From positions 42,626,001 to 42,690,000 of the forward strand of contig OY754466.1 of NCBI GenBank assembly GCA_963575645.1: 64,000 bases of DNA. Direction: 5' to 3'. The stretch comes from Xanthostigma xanthostigma (Eukaryota; Arthropoda; Insecta; Raphidioptera; Raphidiidae). Within the stretch, counting starts at the first letter, position 1. Every line of letters begins with the position of its first letter. Under the pieces are notes generated by a model. It was not told the DNA's origin. It did not search any database and saw nothing but the letters and a program-made list of their open reading frames with translations. Shown here in pieces: positions 12,431 to 24,213 of the stretch. The position numbers were made by a program, and so were the translations under genes.

Positions 12431-15390
12431 TTAAATATTTCCAGTACCGGACGAAAAAAACAAAAAGTTATTTGACGGTCCGAAATTAAGTGGAGTTTTT
12501 GGGCTATTGCAGGTGTATAGAAAATCGTCAGAAGACGGTGAGGTTCTATGCAAATTCGGTTCCGAAGCGGAGCGGTGTATTTTCGGTAAATTGCGTATCA
12601 ATCCCTCGAGCGATACCAATATTTGTCTAAACAGCGGTCTTTCATCTCTGTTAAATTTAATACAGTCTTCGACTAATCTTTTCAACGCTTTCGGTGCATC
12701 GGACCTGATTTTATCCAAGTCCGGTCTTAGATAACCTCTGCCGACCATGAACAGAATCTGGTCTTTATTACTTATGTTCGTGTAAGGTAACTGGTTCGTC
12801 AACAACTCGTACTGCACCATTCCGAACGCGTAAACGTCAGATTGAAAACTATAAGGATTGCTTATTTGCATTCTGATCACTTCCGGAGCCATCCACAAAA
12901 TCGAACCGCTGGGCTGATTTGAATTCTGAGCATCCGACCAGCCGGCTTTAGCGGTGGCCAATCCAAAATCTCCAATTTTCACCGTCATATCGTCGTGTAA
13001 AAATATATTGTTTGATTTCAGATCGCGATGAATAATACTTTTAGCGTGTAAATAATCCATGCCTTGTGCAATTTGCCGTGCAATTTCTATTACCATCAAC
13101 AGTTCAAACTTAGTTTCGTAAACGTGCAAATGCTTATACAAGCTCGAACTTTCGCACCACTGCGTTACGATTGCTAATTGGGGCTTACTGACACAGCCCA
13201 TAAATAATAAAATATTGACGTGTCTTGTTTTACGCAAAACTGATACTTCGTTTTTGAAAGCTCTCAATTGTGCTTCCGTTGGATTTTTCACATTTAAAGT
13301 CTTAACGGCGACGGGACCGTGCCAATGCGCTTTATATACAGTACCAAAACTACCGGATCCAACGCGGGGACCGACTAATATTTCATCTGCCGGTATTTCC
13401 CAGTCTTCAATGCTTTCGCGCGGACCCAAAAGCGGTTTACTTTCATCGGCCGATCTCGCTCTGGGGCGTCTTGTCTTGTTCGAACCTTTCGGTGATTGAT
13501 TAGTACTTCGCGGATGAGGTAATGTTTCTTCGGATGTTTTTCTTGAACTGTTTGCACTACCGTGTCTACTGTTTGTACCGGCCAAACCAGTTGGAGTACC
13601 GGCAGGAGTTTCACTACCACCGTTACCGTTGCCAAAGCGGTGCGATTTATTCAAATCCGAACCTGAATTTTGATTTCTAATCACGCATACATTTGGAGCC
13701 GAACTGGAACGGTCGCCGTGTGCCAAGCTACGAGGATGTTTGGGAGGTCTATTTCCAGGTACATGAAGACTATTTGGTGAAGGTTGTTGAGCTAACAGTG
13801 CTTGATAGTAAGTATCCACCAAATGAACCTATAAAAAAATCAAAATAACCAAATCACTTTTTTACTTTTCCATACTTGCACATTAAAAGAAATTCTAATG
13901 AATTCCTGCATTTCAGGGGTTAATATATAAATCTGACATAAACCTTGGATTTCAGTCTAGAAGCAAGCCGCTTTGAATATATTTAGAAGTGGTGATGCAT
14001 TTTTCTTTATAGCCCAAAGTGGAGATCTCTCGACGTAAACTGAACCTTGTGGCACTACTGTTTCCTACGAAACGGTTCCATCGCATCAACTTTTTTTTGT
14101 TTGACGATCCGTTTTGTAAGATAAAGTTGTGCCACACGGGTGAACTTAAGGAAAAACAATGTGTCATCGCTGCCAAACATGTCTAAAGAGTAAAGAGTAC
14201 CTACCCAAAGCGAGTTGCTTCTCGAAAAAAAAAATGATAGGTGGTATTCACAAGTCATCAGATTATTAGGAACAAAAACAGGTAAGATTTTCCTGAATCA
14301 ACACCTACGATTTTAGCGAATTTCGAAACACACGAAACTGTCCATTGCACCACCATCCATACCAGTCCGTTTCCCTTTTCACTGCGTAAGAAAAAAACGC
14401 CATCGCATCGACACCATCCCGTTATCGTTCTTTAGAAATAGTAGGTGTTGATTCAGTAAAATTTTACCCAAAAACGCAGTATCAACAATTTCGTTTGATG
14501 TCTGAAAATGAAAATAAAAAAAAATGTTTTAATGGCAATAATATTTAACACACCTGGTGACAAAGTGAAGGTACGCCACTGAAACATCTTTGATGAAACC
14601 GGTAACCGCACGTTCTACAATAGAAGCCTTGAAACAAAAGTCGTCTACAACATTCACAGAAAGCGAGTGAGAAGAAAGTTTTCCTTACAAAATTATGCGA
14701 TATGCTTGTAGCAACAGGAAACCTATCTAATATCTTAACAGTAATTTCACTACAATCCAATGTACTGATATCAATGTCCCAAGGAATTCTTAATCCCTCT
14801 TCGCCTTCTTCACCACGATAGACACTACACATTTGCCAAGTCAAATTGCGATGCTTCATTGGTTTTGCTAACGCTTTTTTCAAACTCATACCGGGAGTGA
14901 TTTGTACCATGGTTCTTTGTTGATTAGGCAAATGTGCTCTTAAAAACAATTTCTGCTGTTTACTTCCACTCGCACCTTCGTTTGTTCCATCTTCACTTGT
15001 TTCACATTTCTTTTTTGTTTTGACTGGCTCTAGCTCCAATGGTGGTACACTCGCTTTACGCTTCTTTCTTCTCGCAATACGGTCAATTAATTTTTGTTCT
15101 TTTATTTTCAATTCGTGCAATTTATCAGTCAATTCTTTATATTCTTCTAAATACATAGAAGGTGGATTCTGTTCTCCTGCGAATCTGTCATTTAATTTGT
15201 CGACATTTTCACGTGTCAAACGTATAATCATATGGATGTTTTTAAGTTCACCTTCTAATGGATCTTCACCATCACTATCAGATGACATTGTATCACTGCT
15301 TGAACTACTGGGTAAGGATAATGTTGGAATGATGCCATTTAATTTTCTTGGACTATTACTTATTATGTCAAAATCCCACAGCACCGCCAT
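12431..15390 (-). CDS. Raf: Raf serine/threonine kinase (pole hole)
   Basis: MAP3K of the Ras-MEK-ERK pathway; Ras-GTP recruits it to the plasma membrane. Exons are 15390-14554 and 13828-12431, giving 744 residues, close to fly and vertebrate B-Raf. The Ras-binding domain is at about 148-225 ([13 protein letters not shown]). A C1 zinc finger follows at about 232-277, with the order H, CECC, CRTC, H, C, C. The CR2 14-3-3 site RSSSAP is at 319-324. The kinase domain shows the glycine loop GSGSFG (436-441), VAVK (Lys 455), HRDLKSNN (His 546), DFG (566-568) and APE (593-595). A C-terminal 14-3-3 site RSASEP is at 698-703. All key catalytic residues are intact. CR2 and the whole kinase domain lie in one uninterrupted exon. 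The N-terminal BRAF-specific helix region ([17 protein letters not shown]) makes it the B-Raf type. It faces the SDR gene across about 0.8 kb. Confidence 0.95.
14281..14468. mobile_element. 188 bp MITE in Raf intron
   Basis: The inverted termini GGTAAGATTTTCCTGAATCA and GGTAAAATTTTACTGAATCA (read inward) continue into ACACCTAC. The flanking octamers CAAAAACA (14273-14280) and CAAAAACG (14469-14476) differ at one position and may be a target duplication. It lies in the only intron of Raf and is non-coding. Confidence 0.65.
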
Positions 15391-16192
15391 TGTTGCAACA
15401 GATTCTGGTTTCTTTTTAGTTACTTTTTATTGGTGACAACTTGTGTCTAGCCGTCGAGTGAAATGCACTAGTGAGTGCATGGACATTCAATTGTTATATA
15501 AAAAAATGAATTTTGTTTTCATTAAAACAAGTTGCATGCGCCTATCATATTATAACCCAACTATTTATAATGACTAAAAATAGAATTTATTATTTTCCAA
15601 CAACTAAACTGTTTTTTTTTTTGTCAGGAGTTTAAAAAATTTGAAGTAGTTACGTACGCCACTGTTTATAGATAGCAATTATAATTAATAAAATTTATTT
15701 TAATGAGTTCTTAAGAGAGACAGAAAACATCTAAAAAAAAATTAACAAAAACAAGCTATGCATATTTTGAGCGATAAATTTTGACAATGTTGAATCTAGG
15801 AATGAATTGTCAAAATTTATCTTCAAAAACCGATATATTATAATTACACGAACTTTGTACTTTACAAGTGCTTCATGCTTGCTGCTAAGCTATTCCCACT
15901 CCATAAATATTGAAAAAGTGTTATTTACGTAGACGTTTAATCTTGTAATCAACCTATTTGTAAACAATTTATTTTTTTAGAGATAAAGTTCATTATTATA
16001 ATAAGATTCATGTTTTATAATTCGAAAAAAAGTAGTACAGATTACACGAATTAAGAATTTATTAATAAAGTATTTTTTACAAATTAAGTTTAATGTATCT
16101 ATTTTGTTAACTAGGTTTTGTGTTATTTTATTTTTATGTTAATATAATCTAAGGATTTAAATTACCTATATCATCTATTGGCAAATGCTATA
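15391..16192. promoter_or_regulatory. Divergent upstream region of Raf and HSD17B8
   Basis: The start codons of the two oppositely directed genes lie 802 bp apart, so both promoters should be here. The region is AT-rich with no ORF of note. No TATA, initiator or other motif was convincing enough to place. Confidence 0.5.
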
Positions 16193-17910
16193 ATGGCAGG
16201 CATTGTTGCAGGAAAACTTGCCGTTGTCACAGGTAGATATCATTCTCAAAATGAAAACGGTCTTACTATTATTTGTCGAGCAGAATTCCAGTACTGGCAA
16301 TAACAACCACAAGACTATAATAGTATTAATCTTAAATCTTCTATTAAAGTCATACCAGAAATCGAGTTATAATGTAGCGTTACTTAGGAATGTAAAATTA
16401 GCTCTCGCATGAGGTGAATAACAGTTACAAAATATGCTTTAAATATGAGAAAGGTTGATTGCTCGAATGTGCCAGTATAGAGTAGATGTTAACTCAGCCG
16501 CCGCGATAGTGGAAGATTCGGGTTAGAGTCCCGACGGTGACATTATTTGATAATAAATGTTTCTTATATAGCATAACAATGTGTATGTTTTAATAATTCT
16601 GAAACTGAAATACCAGTAAACAGACCAGGTATTCAATTATTATCTGAAGTTTTTTTTCAAACGAATGAAAATTTTTTTCCCTAAATATTGATACTTTGGG
16701 GTTTTAATTTACGATTTTAAAATTTAGGAGCGGGATCAGGTATTGGACAAGCAACTTGTAAACTCTTAGCGAGAGAAGGTGCAAAAATAATTGCAGTCGA
16801 CCGCAATATAAACGCAGCGAAGGAAACTATTGAATCAATTAAAAAATCGAACGGTTCAGATCATTTGTCCATAAGTTTAGACGTTGGACAAACAAATGAA
16901 GTCAAATCTGCAATAGATACTATTGTTGGACATTACAAAATACCTCCAAACATTATTGTCAATGCAGCTGGAATAACAAGAGATAATTTCTTATTGAAAC
17001 TGTCCGAAGCAGATTTTGACGAAGTCATCAATGTTAATCTGAAGGTAAAACCTAGCAGATTTTATTTTGATAGAAAACAAAACACTGCATAAAAGATTTC
17101 TTATATTTTATTTTTGTTTTAGAAAAATCATTTTAATGTGATTTGTTTTTTTGTAGGGCACATATTTAATAATGCAAACATTTGCAAACGCGTTAGCCAG
17201 TTTACCGGAAAAGCATCCGGCTTCGATAATAAATATATCGAGCATTGTGGCCAAGACAGGCAACATTGGACAAGTCAACTATTCGGCAAGTAAAGCTGCT
17301 GTCGAAGCGATGACAAAAACTGCAGCAAAAGAGCTAGCTCAGTTTAATATTCGCTGCAATGCAATTTTACCTGGTTTTATCAAATCGCCTATGACGGATG
17401 CTGTGCCTGATAAAGTTAAAGCCAAACTTTTGCCAATTATACCTTTAAAAAGAATGGGGCAACCAGAAGGTACGTTTACTTTTATTTAAAGAAAAGTATG
17501 CGTGAGACGCGCGCTAGAAGTGAAACTGCTTAGGGTCCTAGCATTTGTCGACGGTTATATTATTTCAGGATTAGGAAATGGTTATGTGGAATTTAGTGCG
17601 CATGCGTATAGTGTGCATAACGCTTTGATAGAGAGAGTAGAAACGATTCTCCTAATCTTTCTTCTCCACTGCCGGTTGAAGTCAGAAAAGGGGAAACGTT
17701 TCAATTTTCGTCTGATCTAGGCCGATGTACCTCCCTAGCGTGCCTAAAAAAGTTTCACTTCAAAAAGTGGTCAGTTTAACAAATGTTTTATTGATAGAAA
17801 AATACATTTATTATTGTTTTACAGAGGTGGCTGAACTGATAACATTTTTAGCATCTGATAAAAGCTCTTATATTACTGGTGCCTGCATTGAAATAACAGG
17901 CGGTTACTGA
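16193..17910 (+). CDS. HSD17B8: HSD17B8-like short-chain dehydrogenase (FabG type)
   Basis: A classical SDR of 251 residues, most like 17-beta-hydroxysteroid dehydrogenase 8. In animals that protein is the alpha subunit of mitochondrial 3-ketoacyl-ACP reductase, pairing with CBR4. Exons are 16193-16232, 16728-17044, 17157-17469 and 17825-17910; all junctions keep frame. The NAD(P)-binding TGAGSGIG is at 13-20, and NAAG lies before the catalytic region. The catalytic residues are Ser 148, Tyr 161 and Lys 165 (YSASK). The end ITGACIEITGGY is typical of the family. Exon 1 is short and supplies the first beta strand. There is no long targeting peptide. An AATAAA at 17991 probably ends the transcript, very close to the convergent DNTTIP2 stop. 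A FabG homologue or CBR4 is the alternative reading. Confidence 0.9.
17592..17722 (+). repeat. Dispersed repeat copy 2, in SDR intron 3
   Basis: Matches the copy at 6366-6503 in the same orientation (GCGCATGCGTATAGTGTGC, AGAGAGAGTAGAAACGATTC, GGGGAAACGTTTCAATTTTC). It occupies about a third of the intron between the last two SDR exons, and some of its frames read open by chance. Confidence 0.65.
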
Positions 17911-18008
17911 AAACAGACAAACGTACAAAATAATTGAATGTTTCACATGGTGTTTGCGACGATATAATCAAAAATGCAGAAAAAGTTATCAATAAAAAAT
18001 TTAGTGTT

Positions 18009-19133
18009 TTATGACTTTGATTTTTTGTTTTTTCTTTGTTGTTTTTTCGATTTCATGTGTAATTTGTACTCCGTTTTGCTTTTCTCTGCAATAATTTCCT
18101 TATATTTTTTCTTGTTGTATTTATTAAATTCTGCATCAGCTAATAATTCATCGACCAAAGTACGTTTCCGTTCTTTCTTTGTGCAACGATTGCTATAAAA
18201 ATCTAATGGAGAATCCATCACCTTTCCGATCTATAAAAAAAATTAAAATTAAATACAGTTAATATGGAGAAAATGAAAACAACGAAATAACTGTCACTTA
18301 CCTGGAAATGTTTTGGTAACACTTTCATATCATTTTTTTTATAAAAGTGTTTCGGGTCCAGTACAGAACGCATTTGAAGAATTTCTAAATCGTGCTTCAC
18401 TTCTTCGGTCATTTCAGGGGCGGATATATTGAACCAATCTTTACCTTTTGTTCTTTCTCGTTCTTTCTGTGATCGATAAAAAATAAATTAAAATTGTAAT
18501 ATTTATGATATAATTGAACTAAGTTCAGAGAATCTTTTGGGTAAAGTTGAGACATATTTAATCTTTTCTTTTTTCAACTTCACGACCAAATAAAACTCAA
18601 GATAGTCTCAGCTTTGCCCAAAACACTTTCTAAATAATTTCCAATCTAGTTACTTTAGCAATTTTCTGTTTTTGTCTCAGACTTCGCTGATATGATGGCA
18701 AGGAGCGTAATTTCTCAAAATCAGGTTTTAATACAGCAGATTTTTCCAAAATTTTATCAAGCTCAGTAGTGTCTTTTTTAAAAAAATCAATCTTCGATTT
18801 TGTGCTTTCGTATTTAATTTTTTGCCAATCTGTATGATCGCTATTTTCAGTACTGGAAACAGTATATCCCGGTCTGGAATTTGACTTTTTATTTCCCTCT
18901 GCTTTGCATTTCTTTGCATTTTCTATTAATTTCTGTACAAGGGCTGATGCTACATCTAAAATAAAATTACAAATATACAATTATACTAGGTATATCACTG
19001 GATAAAAATAAAAAATAAATATATTATAGGTATACACACTTGTTTCGTCTTTAATTGGTGAATTTGAATCCAATTTTATTACATCAGCTGGTTTATCTTC
19101 TCCAAGTCCCTGTGAGTCGATGAAAAAATCCAT
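18009..19133 (-). CDS. DNTTIP2: Fcf2/DNTTIP2-like rRNA-processing protein
   Basis: A nucleolar protein of the small-subunit processome; the yeast counterpart Fcf2 is needed for early pre-rRNA cleavage. Exons are 19133-19040, 18955-18654, 18466-18302 and 18230-18009, with all phases agreeing, giving 260 residues. The Fcf2 domain starts at about 141 (KDWFNISAPEMT). It continues through LQMRSVLDPKHFYKKND and PKHFQ, then DSPLDFYS, KERKRTLVDELLADAEF and KYNKKKYKEI. The tail is lysine-rich, as expected for a nucleolar protein. Vertebrate DNTTIP2 is far longer; this protein is near the yeast size, with a short acidic/basic N-terminal region. The gene is head to head with the C6orf136-like gene. Confidence 0.9.
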
Positions 19134-19504
19134 GTTTCAATCGTTGGGACGATTAAAAAATTATTTTACAAATTACAAAATCCTTTTGTACATAACTTTT
19201 TAACCTCAAATTTATTCACTTTTGACACATCAAGCACACTAATAACCATAGATACACCAAACTGACCACATGTGAACTGCGGTAAATAAAGGAGGAAAGA
19301 AATATTTGTTTTCGATCGCCAAATATATGCCTATCTCTGGTTTCTCTGTCTCTGATACTCCCGGTTTTTGTAATGTCACATCATTTTTGGAAGCTCTCGG
19401 ATTGTCCTTCAAAATATTATAATGGCGAAGACAATTTTTTGAAAAAAGTCGCCGATATTGGTTTTATATCGAGAAATTTATTCTTCATTTAATAATAGAT
19501 AACA
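19134..19504. promoter_or_regulatory. Divergent upstream region of DNTTIP2 and C6orf136-like
   Basis: The two start codons are 371 bp apart on opposite strands, so this interval should carry both promoters. The second ATG sits in a good context (AACAATGGCG). No specific element was identifiable. Confidence 0.5.
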
Positions 19505-22500
19505 ATGGCGCTCTGCATACGAACGATTTCAAATAAATTAACTCCATTATCACCGTTTCTTGGTTCTCGGAAACATATTACGAGTTTCGATAAAAATGGA
19601 AATAATACAAAACGATCCGCATTTTTAGAGCAGGTATTTAGTTTTCACATATATTTAATAATTGCATTGACCAATTATGTCTCTGTGATGGTATTTATGT
19701 AACAATTTTTCCATAACCTAAAATCCGGGTAATTCAAGGTGCGGTATTATAATCATAGTCTTATTACTGGACCGGTTTTATTTAATTTTTTGTAGTCTGA
19801 TTCACTTGAGTAATATAGCATTACTAATTTCTAACTTTTAATTACTAAAGTTTAATTTAGTATCAAGATATTTTTAAGACAAAATTTAATTTATTCATAA
19901 TATACTTAGTACCATTGTACCGATTTTCCAAATCGGTAAAATGGTACACGTTTTTGTATTTTGTAATGTTCAAGTTGTTTACAAATATCAATTCCAAAAT
20001 TTCTGATTAAATTTTCAAACTTTGTTGACCATCATATTCGTATCATGTGATGTAAAATTGGAATACTAAACAAAAAAAAAAAAATAAATAAATTGTACAA
20101 TACTGTAAACATTAAACGATGCCCCGAGATGCCACATGTTAAGTAGCCATTAAGTAATTAGCTTAAGCAACGAATAATTCTAGATGGAAAAGTCGAAAGC
20201 AGAACATTTGACTTAGGAACTTTGTTTGGACTAGTTAGGAGATAAACATACTAAAAGTCCTTACCCCTCCGAGGTACGCCCGAAGGGGGGGAGCACAAAG
20301 AAGGTCCCGTTTTTTGGTATTTTGCTTTCATCTCGAAAACGGTACGTCGTACGAAATTTTGTTGGAATACATAATGAAAGCTGATAAAATTCTCTACAAC
20401 TTTAGTTTTCACACTTTTTATCTATCTCCAATCTTTGCCTAGCTATGAGCTCCGAAAAATGGTCGATTTTCAAAAATGTGTTAAATTCTCTGTAGCACAT
20501 TGTAACAATACGAATTTGTCAAAATCATTTCGTATCGCTCATCCACACTATTAAAAACACCCACACACTATTAAAAAATAACATAAGCTGGGAGTACCTC
20601 CACACAGGGCCCTCTTTCCCACTGGGCACTCTGGCACGTGCCCAGGGCCCCGCGATCGATAGGGACCCCCTAGTTTAATGGTATACTAAGTACCTAAACT
20701 GTTTTAAACAAAAATCATCAGTGAACTATTTTTCATATACTTATTTTTTTTGTGTCCTTCATGTTAAAATTGGGAACGTGATCCTTTTAAATATATGCAT
20801 TTTATATCACATTCCTCGACTTAGAATCTAGAACCTTGTTTATCTATTTTCTTTGTCTATTCTAACAAAATAGTGCTCTGTTAAGGTCATAGGGGCCCCA
20901 TAATCCTAATGTGCCCAGGGCCTTCAATAGGTTAAAGCTTATGTTATTTTTTAATAGTGTGTGGGTGTTTTTAATAGTTTGGATGAGCGATACGAAATGA
21001 TTTTGACAAATTCGTATTGTTACAATGTGCTACAGAGAATTTAACACATTTTTGAAAATCGACCATTTTTAGACCATTTTTCGGAGCTCATAGCTAGGCA
21101 AAGATTGGAGATAGATAAAAAGTGTGAAAGCTAAAGTTGTAGAGAATTTTATCAGCTTTCATTATGTATTACAACAAAATTTCGTACGATGTACCGTTTT
21201 CGAGATGAAAGCAAAAAACCAAAAAACGGGACCTTCTTTGTGCTCCCCCCCTTCGGGCGTACCTCAGAGGGGCAAGGACTTTTAGTATGTTTATCTCCTA
21301 ACTAGTCCAAACAAAGTTCCTAAGTCAAATGTTCTGCTTTCGACTTTTCCATCTAGATGCCCCTTATGAGCACTCATTGACTAAACTAAATAGCTTTACT
21401 GTATTTTCCGTTCAATATACATATCCACGAGATATACTTAATTTCTTTGTTCATAATACCTGACTAGCAAAGTTCGAACAAATAAAAAAAATCAATGCAA
21501 AAATATTGAATCAAAAGCATGGCCGCATTAGAATGGAGCTAAACCCAAAATATGTATTAAACTAAACAAAATTGCTGAATTTTTTTCGACTAAAGCTAAG
21601 GCCACACACATGCCAAGGCTGACCTATTAATCAATGGTAAATGTGTGTCTCCCCATACCCTAGAGAAGCAAACTGGCTGTACACTCGCCTAGCCTGGCTC
21701 AATGTTTCTTGGCGAATATTTGCTTCCAGAAACTTAACCCTGATTATTTTGCAGTAGGTATTAATAACACCATAATTAATTGTTAATATCTTTCACACAA
21801 TTATTTCATCAAAAACATCAATTATGAAGATTTTGATTTACTTAAATAAAACCTGTTAAAAATGTAAATGTTATTTTATCTTCATATTTCAAATTCAAAG
21901 TGGCTAGTTGTGTTAGTATTTAAATACTAAATGCAAAATATGTATTCCCAAAATATGTTCATTTTAGTATAATTTAAATGTTAAGCCGGATTTAGAGGTC
22001 TGGAGGCCTCGGGGCAACAAAGGAGTGGAGGCCCCCTGGCCCCAAATTATTTTCCAAATAAAATGGACAATTTTTTTCAGTCGAGTTTTCCAATAAATAA
22101 TTTATTGTGAAACAATAATCATGTTTGTACAAAGTACTTTAGGTAAAGGTAAAACGCGAAAAAAAAATATCAAAGGAAAAGTTGTTTACTAGTCTGAATT
22201 TGATTTTTTTTCCCCGAAGTCTCTATTGTGGGCCCCCCCCCCGGGGCTGTCGCCCTGGTTGCCCTCCCTTAAATCCGGCCCTGTTTAAATGGCTAAACTG
22301 ACAGCCTTGACTGTTCAAGTTAAACAATGTCGTAAATTCGCAATTAAAAATTTTAATTGAACTGCAAAGTACATTCGAATTAAACTATAGTTTTTAGGAG
22401 GAAATTCTCGAACCATAACGAGCTGTCCAACTACACCACGTCGAACCTTGAAGCCTGAACCGAGATTTTCAATTTTACATCGAAGATCGTGCTCTGCCGA

Positions 22501-24213
22501 ACTATTAGAAGACTGGCGCGATCATAAATATGATCAAAAAATCGTCTTTCATCACGATAATGATCAAACTTCTGTCATAGAAAGATTTGATAATACTTCA
22601 TCCATTTCAACTAGCCTCTCTTTGCAAAATGAAGATAATAGTAAGAAAAAGGCTCTCCTTTTGAAAGAGCCGAGCGATATATTGGACATAAATAATTTAC
22701 AAGATGTTTATTTGCGTTTGACATCTGAACAAAGGAACGTGGTCGATTTAAGTGAATTTGAAAAGCGTATGATATTATTATCGGAAGGATCTAGATCAGC
22801 TCCACAGAAAAACGATAGCGGCGGAGATCAACACGGAAAACCTAGCGCTGAGCAATTATTGTACATTTTCACAATTCTCGGTGAAACACTACCAAAGTTA
22901 TTTATTCAACCATTAGATTATTCAATTTATAATCCAAACTTAATTTTCATTAATAATATCAGAGGAACCAAATCCGTGTAAGTTTTCTATTATTTTAATC
23001 TTTGAAAGTAGTTGTGTCGTGACAGTTCGGCGCAATTAATGTAAGTCCCTCGTCGCTATGCTGTAATATACAGTGTATTCACCAATGGTGGTAACTGAAT
23101 AATTCTGGTATCCTATTAGATACAAAAAAAGTTTAGTTTTTTGTTCAGCTGAGACTTGCTATCGGTAACAGCCGAGGTATATTTTTTTGTACTTCACACT
23201 CAACCAGATATGTACATTCATTTTTATTTTCAAATGGCAACATTTTTTTTTTACATTTTCGAATTCTCCATTTTTTCTCTATACATTCATATAAAATTGT
23301 TAGAAGGTTACATAAGAAAATGTTCTATTGTTGAAGTGAGAGTAATTTACTAAAACAACTACAAATAAACTGAGGTTTTTTATAAGTAATTATTTTATCG
23401 AGTACTACTTTTTTTTCCAGTGGCATATTCCATTACGTAAAGCAAATAGCGTTATTGAGAACGGTGGGTCATTTGAAATTTGCGTATGTTAAGTTTGAAA
23501 TAATAAAAATTACTCAACATCCGGAAGATTCGACTGTTAAGATTCGTTGGCGAATTTGTGGGATTTCTGGACTCAAAGTATTGTTCATGTTCTGGAAATA
23601 CAAATTATGGAAAATACGTGAAGTATTTAACCAACAAGAAAGGTATTTATTTTAACTTAATATTTTTATGTAATCTTGATTCCAAATTTTAAACTATGAG
23701 CAGTCTAAAACTAACTTGCTCGGTGATATTTTCAATGTCCTAGGGTTTTTGTGTTTAATAGGATTTATCTAACCTGTAGTGTAGTGCTGCTGTTAATTTT
23801 TTAATTTGTTTTAGTTGGTATGATGGATTTTCAACTTTTTATGTCGGTTCCGATGGATTAATTTATAAGCATGTAGCAGATAAGGTAAAAGTTATGATTT
23901 ATATTTTTTATGTTTACAACTTTAAAAAATACATGTTTTGGAATTTTTCCGTACGCCATTATAAAAAAAATTAAAATTGTAATTTTTCGTTACATTAATA
24001 AGAATTCTAATTCGCTTCCAGATAATGCCCGATCAAGATCAAGTGATAGAAGATAGACAGACAAATGTAGCTGCCAAGTTGGCGCTATTTTTAGGTTTAC
24101 TTCCTCGACAGAACAGTGACATGTATCCGACGTTTATTACAGATTTTCTAAGAATGGAACGTGACTCTAAATGTTTACAGCAAATGTGTTTACCTTTAGA
24201 AAAGCTTAAGTAG
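19505..24213 (+). CDS. C6orf136-like DUF2358 protein
   Basis: Exons 22398-22977, 23421-23642, 23815-23884 and 24022-24213 join in frame (353 residues) and encode a protein like vertebrate C6orf136. The DUF2358 signatures are [48 protein letters not shown] and [18 protein letters not shown]. The biochemical function is unknown; the family is often predicted mitochondrial. A likely first exon starts at 19505 ([20 protein letters not shown]), basic and without acidic residues like a mitochondrial presequence. The obvious donor at 19634 (CAG/GTATTT) leaves phase 0, while exon 2 needs phase 1. Either another donor is used (for example CTTG/GTTCTC near 19563), or a small exon lies in the 2.8 kb intron, which also holds a 1.2 kb foldback element and a hAT MITE. 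The C-terminal exons are secure; the N-terminus is not. Confidence 0.8.
19909..19948. repeat. Short hairpin
   Basis: GTACCATT and AAATGGTAC with inner TACCGATTT and AAATCGGTA form a tight stem of about 18 bp with a 3-base loop and one or two bulges. It lies in intron 1 of the C6orf136-like gene. Probably a repeat remnant; no function is implied. Confidence 0.45.
20179..21357. mobile_element. 1.18 kb foldback element in an intron
   Basis: Arms of about 410 bp (20179-20589 and 20936-21357) are near-perfect reverse complements, starting TCTAGATGGAAAAGTCGAAA. The arms carry GGTACGCCCGAAGGGGGGGAG and its complement. The 346 bp spacer contains GTGCCCAGGGCC twice, at about 20638 and 20912, suggesting a second element inserted between the arms. 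No protein is encoded. It lies wholly within intron 1 of the C6orf136-like gene, so the primary transcript can form a long hairpin. Confidence 0.85.
21981..22283. mobile_element. hAT-like MITE with 8 bp TSD
   Basis: The octamer TTTAAATG flanks both sides (21973-21980 and 22284-22291). The right terminus, read inward, is CAGGGCCGGATTTAAGGG; the left shows TTAAGCCGGATTTAGAGG, so its outer bases have drifted. The 303 bp element carries a C-run near the right end and is non-coding. Confidence 0.75.

Noticed and set aside
16490..16552. tRNA-like B box (GGGTTAGAGTCCCG) in SDR intron 1
   Set aside because: No matching A box or cloverleaf; at most a decayed SINE fragment.
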